A stretch of 5,411 nt of DNA from Acidobacteriaceae bacterium (lineage in GTDB: Bacteria > Acidobacteriota > Terriglobia > Terriglobales > Acidobacteriaceae), in contig PMOF01000051.1 in the NCBI GenBank assembly GCA_003162495.1, forward strand, positions 1 to 5,411. The letters are read 5' to 3'. The translations under genes were made by a program, and so were the position numbers. Positions 1 through 5,411 of this stretch are shown here, one piece after another. Below the pieces are notes generated by a model, which searched no databases, was not told where the DNA came from, and worked only from the letters and a program-made list of their open reading frames with translations. Each line of letters starts with the position of its first letter. Positions within the stretch are counted from its first letter, which is position 1.

Positions 1-1
1 T

Positions 2-670
2 CAGGTCGAGAGTGAATTCAAGCGGGCCGTCGACCTTGCACCTCAATGGCCCGACGCGCGGTACAACTTGGCGTTGGCCAAGGAAGCGGCAGGGGACTAC
101 TCCGGATCGATGGCGGATTTGAAAATCTATCAAGAGTTCAAGCTTTCCGACGAAGACGCGCGCAAAGTTCAGGATAAACTTTACTCGCTTGAAGCCAGAG
201 CAGAAAAAGCAGTAAGGCAGACTAAAGATGCAGCCAATGCGAAGGAAGCAGCAGCGCGTGCAGAGGAAGCCAAATTTGGGTGGTTGGTGGGGCGGTGGAG
301 CTACGTTATGGAAGGCACCACCTGGGACTCCGAAGGCATCATTCTGGCGAAGAAAGAAGGCAACCAAGTCGAGTTCAGGATAATTCAAGGTTCCGAAGTT
401 GCGAATGGCTATGACCGTCCTTTAAGGGAGGATCAAATAGAACATCAGGGTAATATTCGAGCAACTGTCTCTCCCTCAGGCGACATAGTCTGGGAAGTCG
501 CGGCGGACGATGCTGTTGCTTCAGCCGTTGCCCTTTGTCCATCAGGTTGGTCGACAATTAGTCCGGTCATCGGGCTTGACCACCGTACTATTAAGTTCGT
601 GCAACAGAGAAGAATGGGGGGACGTTGTACCCCAGCTGGTCAGGATGAATATACGCTGACGCACCAATAG
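2..670 (+). CDS. TPR protein with unrecognised beta-rich C-terminal domain (5' truncated by window edge)
   Basis: The reading frame is open from base 2 to a TAG at 668-670, giving 222 residues. The first in-frame TTG (68) falls inside the TPR helices, so the true start lies upstream of the window. Residues 1-50 form a TPR unit: an RAVDLAP helix end, an ARYNLALAKEAAGDY second-repeat core, then an acidic helix. Residues 58-91 are Ala/Glu/Lys-rich and probably a helical or coiled linker. Residues 92-222 (from FGWLVGRWSY) alternate hydrophobic and polar residues as in a beta sheet or small barrel, with Trp at the start and two cysteines (179 and 209) that could form a disulfide. I do not recognise this domain; a lipocalin-like fold is only a guess. 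TPR modules mediate protein-protein contacts. By analogy with the next gene, the missing N-terminus may carry a signal peptide, making this a periplasmic or surface protein. It precedes the next gene by 251 bases on the same strand, so an operon is possible but not shown. Confidence 0.8.
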   Translation, partial: QVESEFKRAVDLAPQWPDARYNLALAKEAAGDYSGSMADLKIYQEFKLSDEDARKVQDKLYSLEARAEKAVRQTKDAANAKEAAARAEEAKFGWLVGRWSYVMEGTTWDSEGIILAKKEGNQVEFRIIQGSEVANGYDRPLREDQIEHQGNIRATVSPSGDIVWEVAADDAVASAVALCPSGWSTISPVIGLDHRTIKFVQQRRMGGRCTPAGQDEYTLTHQ

Positions 671-911
671 TCCCTATCTCAGTCGGGCCCCTACTAGCCC
701 TTCGCGAATCTCGCTTGGCGGGCTGGCCAACGTTTGCCCAAACCCCAAAATGAGGCTGCCATGCCTGGGAGAGCTACAAACTGTGTGGCGAGTATCGTCT
801 TTCATATCTGGTAGTGAAATGAATGGCGCTGATGCCGAATACAAGTACGACCTTGTGCGGGCGATTCGAGTTTTTAGCTGACCAAGGAAAACAGCAGGGC
901 CTCTCAAGAGA

Positions 912-918
912 AAGGGGG
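912..918 (+). promoter_or_regulatory. Ribosome binding site of the DUF1566 gene
   Basis: The purine run AAGGGGG lies three bases before the ATG at 922 and resembles the AAGGAGG Shine-Dalgarno core, with rather short spacing. It decides the start. The in-frame ATG at 823 has no comparable site and would add 33 residues that do not look like a signal peptide, whereas starting at 922 puts a typical signal peptide at the N-terminus. I could not identify a convincing -35/-10 promoter pair in the 671-911 gap. Confidence 0.65.
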
Positions 919-921
919 AAA

Positions 922-1875
922 ATGAAAGACAATGTGCTTCGCGCTCTCGTCGTTTGCTTCCTATTCACGCCGTTCCTTTTCAGCCAGACCCCACCAGCGA
1001 TCCCCGCCGACCAGCTTCATCAACTCACCGCGCAGTTACAACAATCGCCAAACGACCGGGCTTTGCGCGAGAAGATCATCGGGCTGGCACTGACGATGAA
1101 CCCCAGGCCGGCCACGCCGGATGATGCAATCATGGCCGAAGGCGCAGCCGAATACGCTTTCAAGAACGCCAAGGCCAGTTCAGACTATTCCGATGCCGCC
1201 AAACAGTACGAAAAAGCTCTTGTACTTGCCCCATGGCTGGCTGCCGATTACTTCAACTGTGGCGTGGCGCATGAAAAGGCTGGTGAGAATAAAGAAGCTA
1301 TTCAGAGCTTTAGCCTCTATCTGCTTGCCGCACCGAACGCGGACGATGCTCTTGCAGTAAAAAAGCGCGTCGGCGGATTGCAATATGCTGCGCAGAAGGC
1401 CGAGGTCGAAGCGAATAGGCCTGCTTTGGAAGCCGCAGCGGCAGAAGCCGCCGGACGAAGAGCTGACGAAAGGGCCGGATTCACCGACAACCTAGATGGG
1501 ACAGTGACGGACCACAGGGCTGAACTGATGTGGCAGCGAAGATACGATGGCAGCAAGAGGAATTGGGAAGATTCTATGAACTACTACCACAGCCTTTCGC
1601 TCGCCGGACATTCGGACTGGCACTTACCTGACAAGGAAGAACTACTCTCCCTTTGGGGTGATTACCTGTCTAAGATGGAAAGGGTAAACGGACTCATCAT
1701 CTATGAGGGAAAATATTTCCCAACGGACCAAAGTGGACTTCAATTTTGGTCGTCTTGGTCGGACCCAGCGGATGGTAAGGCCTATGCAGGACGCTTCCAG
1801 TTAGCCGATGGCTGTGTCACATCAGGCCGAAAGTCATTCCTTTTCTATGCGCGGTGCGTACGCCCCGGTCGGTGA
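922..1875 (+). CDS. Secreted TPR protein with C-terminal DUF1566 (Lcl_C) domain
   Basis: This is a complete gene of 317 residues ending in TGA. Residues 1-21 are a signal peptide: a short n-region with Lys2 and Arg7, then a hydrophobic core (ALVVCFLFTPFLF), with cleavage probably near Ser21. Residues 30-85 are helical. Residues 88-135 are a TPR pair (DAAKQYEKALVLAP, then NCGVAHEKAGENKEAI). Residues 150-185 are an Ala/Glu/Arg-rich linker. Residues 187-314 match the DUF1566 / Lcl C-terminal pattern: FTDNLDGTVTD, LMWQ at 202-205, AGHSDWHLPDKEEL at 228-241, FWSSWS at 275-280 and a closing ARCVR at 310-314. The domain is known from secreted and surface proteins, including the Legionella collagen-like adhesin, but has no general assigned reaction. 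A periplasmic or surface binding role is an inference. The TPR/linker part resembles that of the preceding gene. The domain call is firm; the function is not. Confidence 0.88.
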   Translation: MKDNVLRALVVCFLFTPFLFSQTPPAIPADQLHQLTAQLQQSPNDRALREKIIGLALTMNPRPATPDDAIMAEGAAEYAFKNAKASSDYSDAAKQYEKALVLAPWLAADYFNCGVAHEKAGENKEAIQSFSLYLLAAPNADDALAVKKRVGGLQYAAQKAEVEANRPALEAAAAEAAGRRADERAGFTDNLDGTVTDHRAELMWQRRYDGSKRNWEDSMNYYHSLSLAGHSDWHLPDKEELLSLWGDYLSKMERVNGLIIYEGKYFPTDQSGLQFWSSWSDPADGKAYAGRFQLADGCVTSGRKSFLFYARCVRPGR

Positions 1876-1940
1876 GTCGGACCCGAGGGAGAGCGGCGGC
1901 CTGCCCACATCTCAAGAATGCAATTCCAGCAGGAAAACGG

Positions 1941-1977
1941 GTGCCCCAGGTCTCGTTTTTGAGACCTGGGATAGCAC
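1941..1977. repeat. Perfect palindromic hairpin, possible dispersed extragenic repeat
   Basis: CCCAGGTCTC (1945-1954) and GAGACCTGGG (1961-1970) are perfect reverse complements separated by the six-base loop GTTTTT. Outside this 10-bp stem, GTGC (1941-1944) can pair with GCAC (1974-1977) across a three-base ATA bulge, giving 14 pairs. It begins 65 bases after the DUF1566 stop codon. No T-run follows the 3' arm on the plus strand, and none on the minus strand, so a standard intrinsic terminator is a poor fit. From memory, hairpins with a GGGTGCCCCA-type left flank recur between genes in acidobacterial genomes, so a REP-like repeat is my preferred reading. That recall is unverified. An mRNA-stabilising 3' hairpin is the alternative. 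Confidence 0.6.
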
Positions 1978-1995
1978 GAGGCCAGATTGACCACA

Positions 1996-2038
1996 GTTGG
2001 TGCATCGGAAAATGCCAATGGCAAATGCACTGACCAAC
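1996..2038. repeat. Imperfect compound inverted repeat
   Basis: GTTGG (1996-2000) pairs with CCAAC (2034-2038), and TGCAT (2001-2005) pairs with ATGCA (2025-2029), with an unpaired CTGA (2030-2033) bulge on the right arm. Within the loop, TGCC and GGCA (2013-2022 region) form a further small palindrome. The ten outer pairs are mostly uninterrupted, but the structure is weaker than the two perfect hairpins nearby and may be fortuitous. It could be an operator-like site or a second part of the repeat at 1941-1977. Confidence 0.3.
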
Positions 2039-2445
2039 GCCGGTTACTCCTCGGAATGTCGGCTTCTCGAACGCAACTAGGGATCCCCGTCGGCGCTCCC
2101 ACGCATAACGGTCACCATCGTCTCCGCTTTTGCCGAAAATAAACTTCCCCTGTCTTCGGCTTAGAAAGAACGCTTTGCGCCCAGCAGAACTCTCTTGGCC
2201 CGCAGTTTCGCGCAGGCATCTTGCGCGTCGGAGTGCGGGGCGGCAGTTGCTGGAAGATTCTAGTTTTCCAGGAAACTCACAAACAGGTGCCGGATCAACG
2301 GAGGAAGAGGCCCAAAGTTCCAGCTGGTAGACAGAAAAATCTGCGCGCCGGAAAGCACGACCCATAATGATATGCCGCATGCGAAATGCAACGTAGCTAG
2401 CGGCCGTTTTATCATCGCAAAAAATCCTCTGCAGCCACTTCAATT

Positions 2446-2481
2446 CGAAAGGGCGCACCGATATTCCGGTGCGCCCTTTCG
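2446..2481 (-). terminator. Strong hairpin terminator downstream of the TonB-dependent receptor
   Basis: A perfect 15-bp stem, CGAAAGGGCGCACCG (2446-2460) with its complement at 2467-2481, encloses a six-base loop. It starts 28 bases past the receptor stop codon on the minus strand. The GC-rich core flanked by AAA and TTT on the two sides is the usual form of a symmetrical terminator, and it could also stop plus-strand transcripts coming from the DUF1566 gene. The T-run is only three bases and lies inside the stem, so termination may be incomplete or rely on the hairpin alone. Confidence 0.7.
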
Positions 2482-2509
2482 CCGCTGCGGTGGTTCCGTT
2501 TTGGCGGTA

Positions 2510-5411
2510 TTATCGCTCGCGCTGCGGCGTCCAGCTCAGGCCGAACGAGTAGGTCGGGTGGTAGAACTCGCGCTGCGTATCGTATTTCTGGCTGCCGTAG
2601 TAGAAGCCGAATTCTTCGTTGGTGAGGTTAAGTCCGGAGACGAGCAACTTGAAGCCGCGGGGAAGCGCGTAGCTGCCCTGGGCGTCGACCTGGGTGTGGG
2701 GATAGTTATAGTTGTCGCCGAGCGGGCCAGTTATTCCGCCTGGCGCCCCGTCTGTGTATTGGTAATAGTAAATGCTGGCCCCGTTGTAGTTGATGTTCAT
2801 TTGCATCGAGAGAGGCCCGCGGTTGAAAGTCGGCCCGATGTTGAAGATATTGGGAGCGTCCTCCAGCAGGCGCGGCTTGTCGCTGCGCCCGGCAATGCCG
2901 CTGGTCTGGGAACCGATGTAGCTGTAGTTGGCATTCATGCCGAGGCCGCCAAGGAAGCCGGGCAGATTGGACCAGTGCTGCAGGTACTGTAATTCAACGC
3001 CGCTGATCCAGGCGCTGCCGGCGTTGACGTAGTAGGTGGCGAGGTAAGTGCCCTGATCCGATGACGGCGCGCCCGGAGGCAGGTAGTTGTTCAGCACCGT
3101 CTGGGTGCTGACCGGCGGAGATGCGAGGTGCTTGAAGAAATACCCGCCGGACAACACGCCGAAGCTCTTGAAGTAGTGGTCGTAGAGGACGTCGATATCG
3201 TCGCCGGTTTCGGCCTTGAGGTTGGGATTGCCGAAGGCGACAGTGTTTTTGTAGGCGCCGTTTCCGCCGACGCCCCAGCTCACGTCTTCCGCCAGCTCCG
3301 ACTCTTCGGGGCGGGAGACGCCGCGCGCATAGATGAGGCGAAGATAGCTGCTGGGGCCGGCGTCGAAGCGCAGCGATGCGCTGGGCAGCACGTCGTAATA
3401 GGAGCCGGAGAAGGCATTCGGCGTGGCGTTGCCATCAGGATCGAACGCCAGGTTGTGCACGTTCTCCGTGGTGATCTCGGCGCGCAGACCGACAACCAAG
3501 CGGACGCCCTTGGAAAAGTCGGTGGTGTTCATCACGTAGAAGGCGGGAATGTGCTCCACCAGCCCGTAGTTCCCGGAATACACCCCCTTGTTGTTGGATA
3601 AGGTGAATTCGGCGGGGTGCTGGTCGACGTATTGCTGGACGGGGCCGTACCACACGTTGTAGCCGTCCTTGTACGCGCCGTTGTAGTAGTTCGGTTGAAT
3701 GAGTTGGTTGGGGAAGTTCGACATCGGAACGCCGGCGCCGGCGCCATCGTAAGTGGAGGTGATGTAGTACTGATTGTTGTACTTGTGCATGCTGCGGAAC
3801 TTGGCGCCGTACTCGAAGGTGGAGAGGTGGCCGCCGAGGTGCCAACGGAACGCGCCCGAACCGTCGATGCCGATGTTGATCTGCTCCTCGTGGCCCGGAC
3901 TACGCCGCGTCCCGGTGAAGGCGTAGTTCTGGGGACTGTTGATCTCGTCAAAACATGCCGGGGTCCACTGGGGCACGAAGTAGTCGGTGGTCGCGCTTTG
4001 GTTGAACTGGCACGAGCTGGTGCTGGCGGTGTTGGTGAAGTTGCCCGTGTCAAAAGGATCGTCGCCAAAGTAGCCCGTTCCGGCGGCGGCGCTCCACGAG
4101 TACCAGGTATTGGTCAGAACATGCGTGCCGCTGAGCTGAATGCTGTCCGAATAGATCCGGGCATTTTCGAGCTGATTATAGTAACGCGGCGGAGTGTTGC
4201 AGGGCGCGGTGGTTATACCGTTGGTGACGCCGGCACACCCGCCACTGTAGCTGCCGACGGTGGTATCCACCGATTGCAGGCCCGGCGTGTTGTCGAAAAG
4301 GCTGTAAACAGATTTGTCGCCGTTGTCGCGCGTGTAGCTGTAGAGATAGCGTAAAAAGATCGTGGATCCCGGCTTGATGCGGTAATCGAGGCTGCCGCCC
4401 AATCCCGTGCGGGGGCGGTGGAACATGTAGGTGCGGATATCCTGGGAGTCGTCCCAGACCACGTTTTGGCCGTTGCTCAGGGTGGCCTCGTCCGGGGTGG
4501 GCTCGACGTCGTTATAGCCGGTGCCATCGAAGTCGTACTCGGCGCCGATGATGAAGCCGAACTTCTTGTTGGTTCCAAAGCGCCTGCCCCAGGTGCCGTA
4601 AACCTGCGCGTTAGGACGGGGGTTTTCGATCGGCGTGAAGCCGCCCATGGCGCCGATGCCGCCGATGGCAGTGATTTGGTACGTGGGGGTGTCGCTCGCG
4701 GTCTTGGTGACCAGATCGATTGAGCCGCCGATGCCGTCGCCATCCATGTTGGCCTCGAGGGTTTTGCTCACCTTGACCGAATCCACGATACCGGTGGGAA
4801 CCGCGAAGAAATCGAATTCGCGGATCCCGGGATCTTCAGACGGCATGTTGAAGCCGTTGACGGTGGTATTGTTCAGGCGGGGCTCGGTGCCGCGCACCGC
4901 CACAAAATTGTCCTGACCCTCGTTGCGCGTCAGGGCCACGCTGGCCATGCGGCTGATCGCATCGCCCAGGTTGCGGTCTGGCAGGCTGGTGATGGTCTCG
5001 GTGGGCATCACCTGGATGAGGTTGTCCGCGGTCCGCTCTTCATTCACCGCCTCCACTTCGGCCGATGCGTTTGCCGCGGTCACCAGCACGTTCTGCTTTT
5101 CTGACTCGACCTGGAGTTGCAGGCTCACCGTAGTCGACTCTCCCGGATTGACGGTCACGCTTTTCGTCAAATTCTCGAAACCGATGTAGCTGACGGAAAT
5201 CGTGTATTTGCCGGGTTGGAGTCCACTAAAGAAAAAGCGGCCCTGCTCGTCGGTGGAAACAAGCATGCCTTTGGCGGGGATGGATACCTGAGCCCCTCTC
5301 AATACGGCGCTGGCAGAATCCATCAGCGTACCCGAAATGGATCCGGCCTGGTTTTGGGCAAGTGCTGGATCCGCTGGTCCGCAGAACCACGCAAATAGAA
5401 CCAGCACACAC
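2510..5411 (-). CDS. TonB-dependent outer-membrane receptor with carboxypeptidase-regulatory-like N-terminal domain (start beyond window edge)
   Basis: About 966 codons are visible, ending in TAA at 2512-2510. The frame is still open at the right edge. The GTG at 5407-5405 sits within the signal-peptide hydrophobic core and no charged n-region precedes it, so the true start is probably outside the window. Counting that GTG as residue 1: signal peptide to about 18 (PALAQ cleavage region); CarboxypepD_reg-like beta-sandwich at 22-100 (GSISGTLMD, DEQGRFFFSGLQPGKYTISV); plug at 125-237 (SLPDRNLGDAISR, VRGTEPRLNNTTVNG, MDGDGIGGSIDLVTK); then a 22-strand-type barrel at 238-965. The plug and the barrel motifs YYDVLPSASLRF and NPNLKAETGDD fit the TIGR01782-like Xanthomonas/Caulobacter receptor group. 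Such receptors sit in the outer membrane and use TonB-ExbBD energy to import large ligands, often glycans; the substrate here is unknown. I see no clear TonB box. The last residues, GLSWTPQRER, extend past the final strand instead of ending in Phe. It is convergent to the TPR genes. Confidence 0.93.
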   Translation of the reverse strand, partial: CVLVLFAWFCGPADPALAQNQAGSISGTLMDSASAVLRGAQVSIPAKGMLVSTDEQGRFFFSGLQPGKYTISVSYIGFENLTKSVTVNPGESTTVSLQLQVESEKQNVLVTAANASAEVEAVNEERTADNLIQVMPTETITSLPDRNLGDAISRMASVALTRNEGQDNFVAVRGTEPRLNNTTVNGFNMPSEDPGIREFDFFAVPTGIVDSVKVSKTLEANMDGDGIGGSIDLVTKTASDTPTYQITAIGGIGAMGGFTPIENPRPNAQVYGTWGRRFGTNKKFGFIIGAEYDFDGTGYNDVEPTPDEATLSNGQNVVWDDSQDIRTYMFHRPRTGLGGSLDYRIKPGSTIFLRYLYSYTRDNGDKSVYSLFDNTPGLQSVDTTVGSYSGGCAGVTNGITTAPCNTPPRYYNQLENARIYSDSIQLSGTHVLTNTWYSWSAAAGTGYFGDDPFDTGNFTNTASTSSCQFNQSATTDYFVPQWTPACFDEINSPQNYAFTGTRRSPGHEEQINIGIDGSGAFRWHLGGHLSTFEYGAKFRSMHKYNNQYYITSTYDGAGAGVPMSNFPNQLIQPNYYNGAYKDGYNVWYGPVQQYVDQHPAEFTLSNNKGVYSGNYGLVEHIPAFYVMNTTDFSKGVRLVVGLRAEITTENVHNLAFDPDGNATPNAFSGSYYDVLPSASLRFDAGPSSYLRLIYARGVSRPEESELAEDVSWGVGGNGAYKNTVAFGNPNLKAETGDDIDVLYDHYFKSFGVLSGGYFFKHLASPPVSTQTVLNNYLPPGAPSSDQGTYLATYYVNAGSAWISGVELQYLQHWSNLPGFLGGLGMNANYSYIGSQTSGIAGRSDKPRLLEDAPNIFNIGPTFNRGPLSMQMNINYNGASIYYYQYTDGAPGGITGPLGDNYNYPHTQVDAQGSYALPRGFKLLVSGLNLTNEEFGFYYGSQKYDTQREFYHPTYSFGLSWTPQRER

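Larger units (their letters stand above)
1876..2445. other. Convergent intergenic region without a convincing gene
   Basis: Stretch between the stop of the DUF1566 gene and the hairpin beyond the receptor gene. Open frames exist on both strands. The longest (minus strand, about 213 codons, 2458-1817) runs through both arms of the 1945-1970 hairpin, reaches into the end of the DUF1566 gene, starts inside the 2446-2481 hairpin, and has an Arg/Cys/Trp-rich product that resembles no family I know. A plus-strand frame at 2130-2330 is equally unconvincing. Apart from the palindromes listed separately I see no RNA gene or insertion-sequence end. A decayed gene cannot be excluded. Confidence 0.55.

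Noticed and set aside
696..724. AGCCC/GGGCT inverted repeat after the first gene as a terminator
   Set aside because: The stem is only five base pairs around a 19-base loop, with no T-run following.
823..921. Upstream ATG start for the DUF1566 protein
   Set aside because: There is no ribosome binding site before 823, and the added 33 residues would bury a good signal peptide that begins exactly at the ATG at 922.
1817..2458. Minus-strand open frame of about 213 codons in the convergent region
   Set aside because: It starts inside the 2446-2481 hairpin, runs through the 1945-1970 hairpin and into the end of the DUF1566 gene, and has an atypical Arg/Trp/Cys-rich product with no family resemblance.
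2372..2992. Plus-strand open frame of 206 codons overlapping the receptor 3' end
   Set aside because: It reads through the terminator hairpin and is antisense to the conserved last barrel strands; its composition is low-complexity Val/Ala/Glu.
3617..4354. Plus-strand open frame of 245 codons opposite the receptor
   Set aside because: It is a Val/Ala/Gly-rich shadow of the GC-rich receptor gene. The minus-strand frame has clear receptor motifs throughout.
5405..5407. GTG as the start codon of the receptor
   Set aside because: The frame stays open to the edge, and the codon falls in the hydrophobic core of the signal peptide with no positively charged n-region, so the real start is probably outside the window.

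Overview
The window looks like chromosomal DNA of an Acidobacteriota-type bacterium (Terriglobales or Koribacter-like). This is inferred from the architecture of the right-hand gene, a large TonB-dependent receptor with an N-terminal carboxypeptidase-regulatory-like domain, and from secreted TPR proteins with swapped C-terminal domains on the left. No rRNA or other taxonomic marker is present, so the assignment is tentative. There is no tRNA, CRISPR array, transposase or phage gene.

Layout. (1) Positions 2-670, plus strand: the 3' part of a TPR/coiled-linker protein that ends in an unrecognised beta-rich domain; its start lies left of the window. (2) Positions 671-921: a 251-base gap with no convincing gene, ending in a purine-rich ribosome binding site. 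(3) Positions 922-1875, plus strand: a complete 317-residue secreted protein with a signal peptide, a TPR region, an Ala/Glu-rich linker and a C-terminal DUF1566 (Lcl_C) domain. (4) Positions 1876-2509: a convergent intergenic region with no convincing gene. It holds a perfect 10-bp hairpin (1945-1970), a weaker compound palindrome (1996-2038) and a perfect 15-bp hairpin (2446-2481). (5) Positions 2510 to the right edge, minus strand: almost all of a TonB-dependent outer-membrane receptor, missing only the start of its signal peptide.

The two plus-strand genes appear to be related. A 66-residue TPR/helical segment aligns between them without gaps at 17 identities (hand count), after which the C-terminal domains are unrelated. 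They read as two members of a modular family with a common scaffold and different outer domains. The receptor is a separate convergent transcription unit that probably imports a large substrate, such as an oligosaccharide or siderophore, across the outer membrane. Nothing in the window identifies the substrate or ties it functionally to the TPR genes. Sampled lines suggest lower GC on the left (50% over 1561-1620) than in the receptor (63% over 3361-3420).

I do not see a clearly new system. The points most worth a second look are the domain-swapped TPR pair, the unidentified C-terminal domain of the first gene, and the hairpin at 1945-1970, which may be a dispersed genomic repeat.
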